This document shows, piece by piece, positions 26,397 to 35,762 of a DNA stretch of 64,000 bases. Position 1 is the stretch's first letter. Every line of letters begins with the position of its first letter. The notes under the pieces were generated by a model, which saw only the letters and a program-made list of their open reading frames with translations, was not told the DNA's origin and made no database searches. The translations under genes and the position numbers were made by a program. Location of the stretch: the NCBI GenBank assembly GCA_004028795.1, contig SAIW01000010.1, positions 164,131 to 228,130 on the forward strand, given 5' to 3'. Origin of the DNA: Chitinophagaceae bacterium. GTDB lineage: Bacteria > Bacteroidota > Bacteroidia > Chitinophagales > Chitinophagaceae.

Positions 26397-29348
26397 CTAT
26401 TTTTTTCCTATTGGGAAAATCTGTGGATCCTTACCCCATACGTCTTTATAATAAACGATACCCGATAACTTAACGCCCGATGTGTTTTTTTCTCCAACTG
26501 GTTTAACCCCGTCTGCCGGCATCACAGCTTTAACCGATGATATGTCTGCATCCATCACATCTTCAAGAAAGAATACATATCGCCCATCTTTTTTCTCATA
26601 CCTGAAACTGCAGTCTTTTACTTTGAACCCTGCCACATGTCTTGCCCATAATCCAAACGAGGGTTGTGTTTTAAGATTGGACACATTATATTGACCAACC
26701 CCTAATTCGGGAGGTGCAGCTGCCGTATCAGCGATCGGATTGCCGCCTTTATCAATAATATGAACATCTTTAAACGAAACATTTTTTATATACCCGGTAT
26801 GCCTTCCATCTGGTAATCTAAAATCGAGTCCCCCTGTAACAGACGCTGATACAGGTAATGCATAGCCGGCGATAATAGACGTGGCTCTTCGTTGGGTACC
26901 ATCGTATTTTTTCCAGCGTTCCTTCGAAGAAAAGGAACTTCCGCTGTAAACTTCTGAAATATCAATGCCATTGAGTATGATATTTTCTACCTGGCCGATA
27001 TTCACATTTTTAACCAGCAGTTCATCATGTTTCACTCCGTTTTCAGTAAAAGCATATTTACCCACGTCTGCACCAATGATGCGGCCACGATTGGAGATTG
27101 AAATAAAAAAAGGTGCCGTGCAGCGGAACATTTTAGATCTGGAATGGATTGGGCCGGTTTCACCGCAATTCAAATGGATGTCTTTGATATGTGCACCATC
27201 ATTGGTAGAAATCGAGAATCCTGCCTTGTTCGCTCCTAACACATAAATATTATCGACGCATACCTGCATTATATCGTCTGCTGTTTCTGACCCAATCTGG
27301 AAAAGATTGCAATTGGTATCACCTATTATGTTACGAACTTTATAATTTCTTGCCGGACGCGTAAAACCAAGTGAACAATCAGAACCGGGTTTGATGATAT
27401 CATCCGAACTCACTTTACAGTAAATATTCGTAACTGTAACATTATTGCTTCCCATAAAATCATAAATATCACGTACTGAACTCTGGTTGTTTTTGCCGAA
27501 GTAGGTATCGTGTACATAAATGTTATCAGTTCCGGTAGATAATAAGGCAAAATGCCCCGAACGATCAATCTGCAGCATATTCGCTGAATCGAATAATTTC
27601 CCGCCATCCTTCGTGATATAATAAGGTTCATCTTTTGTTGAATCATACCACAGGTCTTCTTTGTGATAAATGCCGCCGATCTCAAGGTTCGTGCAGAGTT
27701 TACAGGTAATTAATTTGTCGGTACGGTTATCTGGTGCATTCTTCATTACGTTATCACCCGTTACAACATTGCCATTTCCTGTAATTAGACCATTACCAAT
27801 GATTTTTACATTATCAAGGCGTTCACCAAAAAACAATGAGTTCCTGAAATAGTGATGTCCAACATCCTGCTTGGTGAGCCAATTCTCCGGATCTTCATAG
27901 GGGCCTACATCGGTGGGCGATAGACCGGAACGATATTTTTTGTCACTGAACCAGGTTGTTTCGGGTGCATCGCCTCCTTTGATGGCCCTGATAGTGGCAC
28001 CCCGCTGCAAATAGAGATAAACATTACTCTTTAAGTGAATAGTACGTGCATTATACACGCCATCGCTGAAAAGCAAAGTACCGCCGCCTGTTTTGGCAAG
28101 CAAGTCAATTGCATGATTAATACTTTCTGTATTGTCTGACTTACCATCTGCTGTAATACCTTCAATTTTTTTGATATCCAGTTTTCCTGAATAAAAAGAA
28201 ATGGTGTTAGAAACCCCCTTGTTTATACCTTCTGTAACCATCAGCCTGAACCTGTAAAACCTGTCGGTTAGTAACCCTGTAATTTCAGCTGTGGCATTTT
28301 TGAGATTGGCAACTGCATTTGTGGTGGTCCAAGTTGCACCTTCATTTAACGATTGCTGCAATTGCACTGTAACATTTTTCAGTCCCCATTTGAAACGTAC
28401 TGTTCTATACAAATCAGCTGTCTCTTTGTGCTGCATATTCCGGTCAATGACTCTTTCAAAATCTGCAATGGTATTTACAACTGTAAGTGAAGCAGTTTCC
28501 GGTGCTGCTCCGGCACTTGAAAGCACTTCAGGTTGAGTAATTTTATAATCCGATCTAAAAAGGTACGTACCTACTCTCGGCAATGTTACATCTTGGATAC
28601 AAATAACCAAATCAGCACCATTGGCAGGGCGAAGGTCAAGATGCGAAAAGGTGATTACAGAACTGCCATCAGCCGATTTTTTTATGTTTACCTCACCTAC
28701 CTTCAAATAGGAATAATGTGTACCGGTACGCCCGATGGATTGTGTGGCAAGCCCGCCTAACGGAACAGCTCCTCTCCCAATTACGTTTACCGTCGTATTA
28801 TTCATGGTTACATTGATGCCCGAGGGTATATAAATATGCACTATTGCATCTGGCGAACGCTGCCCTGCTGTATAAAATAATTTAATATCTTTTTTTGTAT
28901 TTGCTGTTATAGCAAACTGCTGTAACTCTAAGCGTCCATTGAGGGCGGCAGGCATGAGATTAATATAATAGCGTCTCGCCGAAATGCCATCTTCAGCTAT
29001 TACTTTAAGTTGATCTCCTGTTTCAACAATGCTATCTTTTTTCGTGTTCCCAAACTTATCAAGAAGTAGGTATTGCTGTTTTGAACCATCAGATGCCCGT
29101 AGTTGAGATATAAGTTCAATGAAGCCGGGAGATGTGGAAACACGACCCTTGTCTTCGGGCGTATCTGTGGTAAACCTGAATGTACTGCCTTTAACCAGCA
29201 CAATCGTGTCGCTGCTAATACGAATGACCTGAACGGCATCAACTGCTGCTGTGATGACAGTAACAGAACTCCCGGATAGTTTTTCCGCACATAAGTTAGT
29301 AAAGGGTATTCCGGCTAAAAGAGTGAAGAGGATTTTTTTTATAGTCAT
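26397..29348 (-). CDS. GH28-like right-handed beta-helix protein, probable pectic hydrolase
   Basis: This 983-residue secreted protein starts at the ATG at 29348 (an upstream TTG is ignored) and has a signal peptide. Residues about 20-390 form Ig- or fibronectin-like domains. The second half is a parallel beta-helix that starts like GH28 enzymes (ITADGKSDNTESINHAIDLLAKTGGGTL, in which D, N and GGG are conserved). It continues with IIGNGLITGNGN and the active-site-like pair D649-D650 in SSDDIIKPGSD. GH28 enzymes hydrolyse galacturonic-acid linkages of pectins; this one is a divergent, unusually long member, so its linkage is open. It lies 11 bp downstream of a LacI gene, in the same operon, and is the left end of the PUL. 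Confidence 0.75.
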   Translation of the reverse strand: MTIKKILFTLLAGIPFTNLCAEKLSGSSVTVITAAVDAVQVIRISSDTIVLVKGSTFRFTTDTPEDKGRVSTSPGFIELISQLRASDGSKQQYLLLDKFGNTKKDSIVETGDQLKVIAEDGISARRYYINLMPAALNGRLELQQFAITANTKKDIKLFYTAGQRSPDAIVHIYIPSGINVTMNNTTVNVIGRGAVPLGGLATQSIGRTGTHYSYLKVGEVNIKKSADGSSVITFSHLDLRPANGADLVICIQDVTLPRVGTYLFRSDYKITQPEVLSSAGAAPETASLTVVNTIADFERVIDRNMQHKETADLYRTVRFKWGLKNVTVQLQQSLNEGATWTTTNAVANLKNATAEITGLLTDRFYRFRLMVTEGINKGVSNTISFYSGKLDIKKIEGITADGKSDNTESINHAIDLLAKTGGGTLLFSDGVYNARTIHLKSNVYLYLQRGATIRAIKGGDAPETTWFSDKKYRSGLSPTDVGPYEDPENWLTKQDVGHHYFRNSLFFGERLDNVKIIGNGLITGNGNVVTGDNVMKNAPDNRTDKLITCKLCTNLEIGGIYHKEDLWYDSTKDEPYYITKDGGKLFDSANMLQIDRSGHFALLSTGTDNIYVHDTYFGKNNQSSVRDIYDFMGSNNVTVTNIYCKVSSDDIIKPGSDCSLGFTRPARNYKVRNIIGDTNCNLFQIGSETADDIMQVCVDNIYVLGANKAGFSISTNDGAHIKDIHLNCGETGPIHSRSKMFRCTAPFFISISNRGRIIGADVGKYAFTENGVKHDELLVKNVNIGQVENIILNGIDISEVYSGSSFSSKERWKKYDGTQRRATSIIAGYALPVSASVTGGLDFRLPDGRHTGYIKNVSFKDVHIIDKGGNPIADTAAAPPELGVGQYNVSNLKTQPSFGLWARHVAGFKVKDCSFRYEKKDGRYVFFLEDVMDADISSVKAVMPADGVKPVGEKNTSGVKLSGIVYYKDVWGKDPQIFPIGKK

Positions 29349-29359
29349 TATCAATTTAT

Positions 29360-30376
29360 TTAATGTACAGCAGTTGAGTTTCTTTTTACCAGAATGGAAT
29401 CAATAATTTTTTTCTCATTACTATACTCTATTTTTTCATTGCTTTCAAGTAAGTTGAATAAGATGATGGCAGCTGCTTTCCCTATTTCAAAAGCAGGTTG
29501 CCGTATTGTTGTAAGCGATGGCTGAAGCAGGGATGCGGTGTGCAGATTGGAAAAGCAGACCACTTTCACATCTTCGGGTATCCGCAACCCTACCGATGAA
29601 CAAGCTTCATAAGTAGCTATCGCAAGCTCCTCCACACAGGCAAAAACGCCATCCGGCCTATCGCTACTTTTCAGCAACTTACTCATAATGCCAACATTAA
29701 CTTCATGGTCATTACCACCTTGTAATATATAAGTGCAATTGGGCATCCCTTTTTTCTCGAGTGCATCCAAATATCCCTTCATTCTATTCTGATTGATAGA
29801 AAGGTTTTGCGAAAGAGAAAAATAAGCAGGCTTTTTTGAACCGGCTTCAATCAGGTGCATGGTAGCCTGAATCCCACCTTCATAATTATTTGTAGTCACA
29901 CTCGGTGTTTTGAGCTTTTTTGAAATGCGGTCGAAAAATACCAGCGGCAATCCCATATTCCGGATATCGTTTAGGTGATCTACGTTTACCGTTTCGCTGG
30001 AAATAGATATTAATACTCCGTCTACGCGACCACTCTGAAGGTGCCGTACAATATTGATTTCTTTCTGCAGGCTTTCATGTGTAAGATAAACCAAAACATG
30101 ATACTCATTTTCTGCAGCTACTTCTTCTATACCTTCAATCACCTGCGAAAAAAAATTATTCGCAATCTCTGGTAATACTACAGCTATAGTTTTACTCTTA
30201 CGATAACGAAGACTACGTGCATAGGCATTGGGTTGGTAATTTCTTTCTCGTGCAAGAGTTAGCACCATATTTTTTGTTTTAACACCAATATCCGGTTTGT
30301 TGCTTAAGGCACGGGAAACAGTAGATACAGATAAGCCAAGTTCATCCGCCAGCGTTTTAAGATCAACTTTTGCCAT
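29360..30376 (-). CDS. LacI-family transcriptional regulator of the PUL
   Basis: This 338-residue protein has a helix-turn-helix at the N-terminus (DLKTLADELGLSVSTVSRAL, residues 5-24), the hinge (YQPNAYARSLRYRKS) and a sugar-binding effector domain (residues 60-335). It is transcribed just ahead of the GH28-like gene (11-bp gap). By context it should respond to a uronic acid or other sugar from the PUL substrate. It is only distantly similar to the LacI protein at 8280. Confidence 0.9.
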   Translation of the reverse strand: MAKVDLKTLADELGLSVSTVSRALSNKPDIGVKTKNMVLTLARERNYQPNAYARSLRYRKSKTIAVVLPEIANNFFSQVIEGIEEVAAENEYHVLVYLTHESLQKEINIVRHLQSGRVDGVLISISSETVNVDHLNDIRNMGLPLVFFDRISKKLKTPSVTTNNYEGGIQATMHLIEAGSKKPAYFSLSQNLSINQNRMKGYLDALEKKGMPNCTYILQGGNDHEVNVGIMSKLLKSSDRPDGVFACVEELAIATYEACSSVGLRIPEDVKVVCFSNLHTASLLQPSLTTIRQPAFEIGKAAAIILFNLLESNEKIEYSNEKKIIDSILVKRNSTAVH

Positions 30377-30421
30377 ATGCTTCTTTTTGATTCGTAATTA
30401 TTAGATAGACATACTTCTCTT

Positions 30422-30616
30422 CTATGGAATAAAATCATCTTGCACCAATTGAACCGCTTTGGTAATGATATCCCCTCTTGGTCCGATATTTTCTCCCGCT
30501 ATGTACTCTTGTTTCTCACACCTTACAGGTATGCTGCATGACTGATCCTCAAGTGCAACAAATACATTATCATCAGGGAGAATTTTTAAGACACGTGACT
30601 GGTTGATGCCTGACAT
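30422..30616 (-). pseudogene. Possible altronate dehydratase (UxaA) N-terminal remnant
   Basis: From the ATG at 30616 the frame encodes 64 residues; a TTG at 30631 would add five. The segment SRVLKILPDDNVFVALEDQ resembles the first strands of the UxaA SAF domain (VLKI.P.DNV.VAL.DL). The rest (IAGENIGPRGDIITKAVQ) fits only loosely, and the roughly 400 residues of the catalytic part are missing. Altronate dehydratase acts in galacturonate catabolism, which would suit a pectin locus. It could also be an unrelated small gene. It lies 45 bp upstream of the LacI gene. Confidence 0.35.
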
Positions 30617-30631
30617 ATATTCGGTTTTCAA

Positions 30632-31009
30632 GAGTATGTAAAAGCAGCAATCCGACTACTTCCTGAAAACACCTGTAAACCTATAGCAGATTATTAGTAT
30701 TTATCATTGCAAGCACCGGGTATCTATAATGCCGTATAATCATCCGTCTGGACGAATTAACTTTATCAAACAAATAAATGAATTAAAGCAGTTGTAAAGG
30801 GCTGATGTAATTGTCCAATTATTCAGCAATCTTAACATATAACGTTGTTTTACAGTATAGCTGACAGAATAATGCATTGACAGGTTTTTAAAAAAGTCCA
30901 AATTTACCGGCAACGATTGCGGAGAAAAACCGGTTCCATTTTTTAAACTCAGTTATTTTAGCATAAGAATCACGATTGCACCCTATTTCGAAGTATAAAT
31001 AGCTTACTT
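30632..31009. other. Intergenic region upstream of the AraC gene
   Basis: These 378 bp lie between the divergent UxaA-like fragment and AraC gene. The stretch is AT-rich with many stop codons in all frames. I see no convincing gene, RNA or clear operator; it presumably holds the promoters of the LacI/GH28 and AraC units. Confidence 0.4.
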
Positions 31010-31876
31010 ATGAGACCTCAACTCCTCAAAGTTTCGAAAGAGCCCCAACATTCTTTTAGTGTACGCCAAGATCTTGTACCATATGTCAACAACCGGTGGC
31101 ATTACCATACAGAAGTAGAATTAATTCATTTCAAGAAAGGCGAAGGAACTCAGTTTATCGGGGATAATATCCGCCGTTTTAAATCCGGGGATGTTGTGCT
31201 TGTTGGCTCCGGTTTGCCCCACTACTGGCGTTTCGACGATTGCTATTTTGATGAACACGCAGACAACAATGCGGATATACGTGTAGCCCATTTCTGCGAG
31301 GATTTCTGGGGCACTCAATTTCTGCATTTGCCTGAAAACATTAACCTAAAAAAAATTCTCGATAAAGCGAAAAGAGGCATCCAGGTAACAGGCAGAAGCC
31401 GCCAGAAAGTAGCAGAACTATTGGAAGAACTGCTGCACATAGACGGACCTCACCGTATTTCTTTGCTGATTGAAGCCTTAAACATTGTAGCCGACTGCAA
31501 AGAGCCCGAAGCTTTATCCTCTATCGGTTTCAAACACGATTTTGTAGATGCAGAAAACGATAGGGTGAATGCCATTTATGATTACAGCCTCAAAAACTTC
31601 AAGCGTCCAATTCAGCTGGAAGAGATAGCTTCCATTGCCAATATCAGCCCCAATTCTTTCTGCAGGTACTTCAAATCCAGAACACGTAAAACCTATTCCC
31701 AGTTCTTGATTGAATTACGTGTCGGCCACGCCTGCAAACTGCTTATTGAAAATAATCTCAGTATCAAACAGCTTTGTTATGAGAGTGGTTTCAATAATTT
31801 CACCAGCTTTCATAAGTATTTCAAAATGATTACAGGTAAGAGTCCACTTATCTACCAGAAAGAGTTTATGTGCTGA
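31010..31876 (+). CDS. AraC-family transcriptional regulator
   Basis: This 288-residue protein has an N-terminal cupin-type sensor (residues 10-110, with WHYHTEVELIHF and GDVVLVGSGLPHYW) and a C-terminal AraC domain with two helix-turn-helix units. The first is IASIANISPNSFCRYFK and the second is SIKQLCYESGFNNFTSFHKYFK, ending GKSPLIYQKEF. It is a cytoplasmic activator that probably senses a PUL-derived sugar. It stands at the head of the + strand genes, 106 bp before the GH36 gene. Confidence 0.9.
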   Translation: MRPQLLKVSKEPQHSFSVRQDLVPYVNNRWHYHTEVELIHFKKGEGTQFIGDNIRRFKSGDVVLVGSGLPHYWRFDDCYFDEHADNNADIRVAHFCEDFWGTQFLHLPENINLKKILDKAKRGIQVTGRSRQKVAELLEELLHIDGPHRISLLIEALNIVADCKEPEALSSIGFKHDFVDAENDRVNAIYDYSLKNFKRPIQLEEIASIANISPNSFCRYFKSRTRKTYSQFLIELRVGHACKLLIENNLSIKQLCYESGFNNFTSFHKYFKMITGKSPLIYQKEFMC

Positions 31877-31982
31877 TTGTTACCATGTCAAAATAGGTGA
31901 ATAATCGGTCAACCCTGTTACCTGTAATTTTTCGCTGATACACGTTCTTTGTAATAACAGTTTTAATTTACAGTTTTTTGTC

Positions 31983-34142
31983 ATGTACAGGTATCCCATT
32001 TTCCTTTTTATTGCGTTGTTATTTTGTGCTGCTGCCAGTTCGCAGGAACAACAGCATATTCTTATAGAAACAAAACACAGTGCGTTGTATTTTGCTATAA
32101 ATGCAAAAAAACACCTCAACCAGCAGTACTTCGGCAGAAAAGCTGCCAATCGTTCTGACTACGACCTGGTAAAAAATACGCATGATGCTTACCCCGGAGC
32201 CGGTATGGATAACCTGTTTTCACCTGCTGTACGCATGATTCATGCCGATGGTAATCCATCTCTCGATCTCGTGTATGTAAAACATGAGCAGCATGCAACA
32301 GACAGTAATACTACGATTACTGACATCACCTTACAAGATCCGGTTTATCCGGTAGAAATCACGCTGCATTTTATTGCTTACTATCAGCAGGACATCATCA
32401 AAAGCAGCACTACCGTGATTCACCAGGAAAAAAAACCAGTGGTTATCACTGAATATGCTTCCTCTTTTTTACAACTTGATGCAGACAGGTACTGGCTCAC
32501 ACAGTTTCATGGTGATTGGGCACATGAAGTACAAATAAAAGAAACTGAATTAACAGCGGGAATTAAAATACTCGACAGCAAACTGGGAACACGTGCAGAT
32601 TTTTATCAATCACCTATGTTTTTTGTATCACTGAACGAAAAGTCAACAGAAACATCAGGCGATTTAATTGCAGGTACATTGGCATGGACGGGCAATTTCC
32701 GTTTTCAGTTTGAGATTGATCAGCGCAATTCGCTGCATATTTCTTCAGGCATGAATCCTTATGCCAGCGAGTACACACTGGAACCGGGCAAACCCTTTAA
32801 CACCCCCGAATTTATTTTTACTTACAGCCATGAAGGAAAGGGAACTGCGAGCAGGAACCTGCACCAGTGGGCAAGATCATATGCAGTGCTGGATGGAAAT
32901 AAGCCCCGGCTCACTTTGTTAAACAACTGGGAAGCCACGCATACCGCTTTTAATGAAACCCAGCTTGTAGAATTATTTGATGGTGCCAAAACCCTTGGCG
33001 TTGACCTGTTTTTGCTGGACGACGGATGGTTTGGCAATAAATACCCGCGCGACAATGATAGAGCAGGGCTCGGCGACTGGCAGGAAGACAGAAAAAAATT
33101 ACCCAGTGGCATCGGGTATCTTGTTAAAGAGGCAGACAAAAAAGGAATTAAGTTCGGAATATGGCTGGAACCTGAAATGGTAAACCCGAAAAGCGAACTC
33201 TACGAAAAGCATCCTGACTGGATACTGAAGTTACCCAACCGCGAAGAGAATTATTCAAGAAACCAGCTGGTGCTGGACCTGGTAAACCCGGATGTGCAGG
33301 ATTTTGTGTACCGGTTAATCGATGATATGCTCACAAAAAATCCCGGGCTCGCTTATATCAAGTGGGACTGTAACCGCCCGATGACCAATGCCTACTCTCC
33401 TTTTCTGAAAAACAACCAGACTGCATTGTTTATTGAGTACACACGCAGTTTGTATAAAATACTTGACAGGTTACGGGCAAAATATCCACACATACCCATC
33501 ATGCTTTGCTCCGGCGGGGGAGGCAGAACAGATTATGGTGCCATGAAATACTTTACCGAGTTCTGGCCAAGCGACAATACCGATGGCTTTGAACGCGTAT
33601 TTATACAATGGGGGTACTCGTATTTTTTTCCTGCCAATACCATTGCTGCACATGTAACGGGCTGGGGAAAACAGTCTTTGAAGTTCCGCACAGATGTTGC
33701 CATGATGGATAAACTGGGATATGATATCAAGATCAACAACCTGACACCACAGGAGACCGCGTTCAGCAACCAGAGCGTTACAACCTACAAACGCATCAGT
33801 GATATCATATGGTACGGCGATATGTACAGGCTGATTTCACCCTATGAGGAAAACAGGGCCGTACTGATGTATGTAAATCCCGGCAAAAACAAAGCTGTAT
33901 TGTTTAATTATGTGCTCAATGCACGCTATAAGGAAATGTTCAGCCGGGTGAAATTACAGGGGCTTGATCCGGCAAAGCAATACCGCATCAGGGAAATCAA
34001 TTTATACCCGGGCACGAAATCAGTGAATCCTGACGATGATAAAGTTGTCAGTGGTGATTACCTGATGAACACAGGACTGAACCTTACACCCGGTAAACTT
34101 GTTCCGGTAAGCAGTAATATCTTTGAAATCACAGAAGAATAA
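31983..34142 (+). CDS. Alpha-galactosidase, GH36
   Basis: This 719-residue secreted or periplasmic enzyme has a signal peptide (residues 1-20). An N-terminal beta-sandwich (20-290) is followed by a TIM barrel with NNWEATHTAFNE and LFLLDDGWFG. The nucleophile is D462 in YIKWDCNRP and the acid/base is D531 in EFWPSDNTDG. It retains the strongly conserved LCSGGGGRTDYG. It releases terminal alpha-galactose from oligosaccharide side chains. The next gene follows after 11 bp, starting a run of periplasmic proteins. Confidence 0.92.
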   Translation: MYRYPIFLFIALLFCAAASSQEQQHILIETKHSALYFAINAKKHLNQQYFGRKAANRSDYDLVKNTHDAYPGAGMDNLFSPAVRMIHADGNPSLDLVYVKHEQHATDSNTTITDITLQDPVYPVEITLHFIAYYQQDIIKSSTTVIHQEKKPVVITEYASSFLQLDADRYWLTQFHGDWAHEVQIKETELTAGIKILDSKLGTRADFYQSPMFFVSLNEKSTETSGDLIAGTLAWTGNFRFQFEIDQRNSLHISSGMNPYASEYTLEPGKPFNTPEFIFTYSHEGKGTASRNLHQWARSYAVLDGNKPRLTLLNNWEATHTAFNETQLVELFDGAKTLGVDLFLLDDGWFGNKYPRDNDRAGLGDWQEDRKKLPSGIGYLVKEADKKGIKFGIWLEPEMVNPKSELYEKHPDWILKLPNREENYSRNQLVLDLVNPDVQDFVYRLIDDMLTKNPGLAYIKWDCNRPMTNAYSPFLKNNQTALFIEYTRSLYKILDRLRAKYPHIPIMLCSGGGGRTDYGAMKYFTEFWPSDNTDGFERVFIQWGYSYFFPANTIAAHVTGWGKQSLKFRTDVAMMDKLGYDIKINNLTPQETAFSNQSVTTYKRISDIIWYGDMYRLISPYEENRAVLMYVNPGKNKAVLFNYVLNARYKEMFSRVKLQGLDPAKQYRIREINLYPGTKSVNPDDDKVVSGDYLMNTGLNLTPGKLVPVSSNIFEITEE

Positions 34143-34153
34143 AAACCATATAT

Positions 34154-34972
34154 ATGAAACAGTTCATCGCTTTACTCATGGGTTGTATGCCGCTGTGTTT
34201 ATCTGCACAGCATTCACTGGTTAAACTCTGGCAAACTGATACCGTTGTGGCAATTCCGGAATCCGTCCTCCCCGATTATGCAAAAAAACTGCTCTATGTT
34301 TCACTGATTGATGGGGGCGGATGGGTGGCTGATGGAAAAGGTGGTGTGGCTACATTGAGTTTTGATGGAAAAAAGTATGATTCACTCTGGATTACCGGGC
34401 TGAATGCACCGAAAGGACTGGGCAGGTTCGGGAACCACCTGTATGCAGCTGATATTTCAGAAGTTGTTGTGATTGATATTAAGAAAGGCAAAGTGGAAAA
34501 AAAGATTCCTGTTGCAGGTGCAACCGGTCTGAACGATATCACAGTAGACGATAAGGGCATTGTATATGTATCTGACTCAAGAACCGGTAAAGTGCATCGT
34601 ATCGAAAATGATATGGCCACTGTATATCTCGAGAACCAGAAAGGCGTGAATGGACTGAAAGCGATCGGAAAAGATCTGTATTTACTCAACAGTACTTCAC
34701 TCGTTAAAGCAGACCAGCAGAAAAACCTCTCCACGGTTGCGGAACTCGGTTTTGGTGGTGATGGGCTTGAACCGGTGGGGAATGGCGATTTTCTTGTTAC
34801 CTCCTGGTCAGGATATATTTACTATGTGTATGCCGACGGTAAAAAAGAACTACTGCTGGATACGCACCTCGAGAAAAAAAACACAGCTGATATTGGGTAC
34901 GACAGTGCAAGCCATATACTCTATGTGCCTACTTTTAATGGCAAATCTGTGGCGGCTTACCGTTTAAACTAA
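34154..34972 (+). CDS. Periplasmic beta-propeller protein (SMP-30/NHL type)
   Basis: This 272-residue protein has a signal peptide (MKQFIALLMGCMPLCLSAQ) and repeated propeller blades with the pattern GLNDITVDDKGIVYVSDSRTGKVHRI, which is typical of SMP-30/gluconolactonase/NHL-like six-bladed propellers. Lactone hydrolysis is one known activity of the fold, but I see no decisive metal-site motif. It lies between GH36 and a DUF4350 protein with 4-11 bp gaps, in one operon. Confidence 0.65.
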   Translation: MKQFIALLMGCMPLCLSAQHSLVKLWQTDTVVAIPESVLPDYAKKLLYVSLIDGGGWVADGKGGVATLSFDGKKYDSLWITGLNAPKGLGRFGNHLYAADISEVVVIDIKKGKVEKKIPVAGATGLNDITVDDKGIVYVSDSRTGKVHRIENDMATVYLENQKGVNGLKAIGKDLYLLNSTSLVKADQQKNLSTVAELGFGGDGLEPVGNGDFLVTSWSGYIYYVYADGKKELLLDTHLEKKNTADIGYDSASHILYVPTFNGKSVAAYRLN

Positions 34973-34976
34973 ACCG

Positions 34977-35756
34977 ATGAAAAAGGCATATTTTTTTATA
35001 CTGACAGGCATACTGATGGCAACAGGTAGTCCGACACAAACCGTTACGCTGGACTACTATTTTAATAATGAGTATAAAAAAAATGCTGCGGGTGAAATGG
35101 TACGTTACCATTACACATGGGAAGATAAAGCCAGCAGTGGTTTCTCAATCTGGGGTGATATATTCAGAAAGAATGGCTGCACAACCACCCATCTGGAAAC
35201 AGCACCCTCGGCCGATCTGCTGAAAGGAACAGATATATACATCATCGTTGACCCTGACACAAAAAAAGAAACAGCAGATCCCCATTATATTGAAGACAAA
35301 GACATTGATGTAATCACCAACTGGGTAAAGAATGGTGGCGTGCTGGTACTGATGGCCAACGACAGTGCCAATGTTGAGTTACCGCATTTAAACCGGCTGG
35401 CTGGTAAATTCGGTATTCATTTCAATGACGATATCAGGAACAGAGTAACCGGAACACAGTTTGATATGGGTGCATTTATCGTTCCTGCAGGTAACCCGTT
35501 ATTAACAACAGCCAAAAAAATCTACCTGAAAGAAATCTGCACACTCAGTTTATCCGCTAATGCAAAATCCCTGTTCACCGACAAGGGTGATGTCATCTTC
35601 GCTGTTTCAAAATTTGGTAAAGGAACCGTCTTTGCGGTAGGTGATCCCTGGATATACAATGAATATTGCAACGGCAGACTTACACCTGACTTCGACAATG
35701 ATAAAGCCGCGGCAGATCTTACGCAATGGCTCTTACAACAAGTGCCGGTAAAATAA
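34977..35756 (+). CDS. DUF4350 / GATase-like-fold periplasmic protein
   Basis: This 259-residue protein has a signal peptide and one globular domain of the DUF4350 type. Features are IYIIVDPDTKKE, ITNWVKNGGVLVLMANDS (residues 118-135) and FGKGTVFAVGDPWIYNEY near the C-terminus. In other Bacteroidota this domain is often fused to GH88/GH105 unsaturated-uronyl hydrolases; here it stands alone, 2.2 kb from the GH105 gene at 38004. A helper role in handling unsaturated uronides is likely, but no reaction is known. The convergent six-hairpin gene ends 6 bp away. Confidence 0.7.
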   Translation: MKKAYFFILTGILMATGSPTQTVTLDYYFNNEYKKNAAGEMVRYHYTWEDKASSGFSIWGDIFRKNGCTTTHLETAPSADLLKGTDIYIIVDPDTKKETADPHYIEDKDIDVITNWVKNGGVLVLMANDSANVELPHLNRLAGKFGIHFNDDIRNRVTGTQFDMGAFIVPAGNPLLTTAKKIYLKEICTLSLSANAKSLFTDKGDVIFAVSKFGKGTVFAVGDPWIYNEYCNGRLTPDFDNDKAAADLTQWLLQQVPVK

Positions 35757-35762
35757 CTGCTC

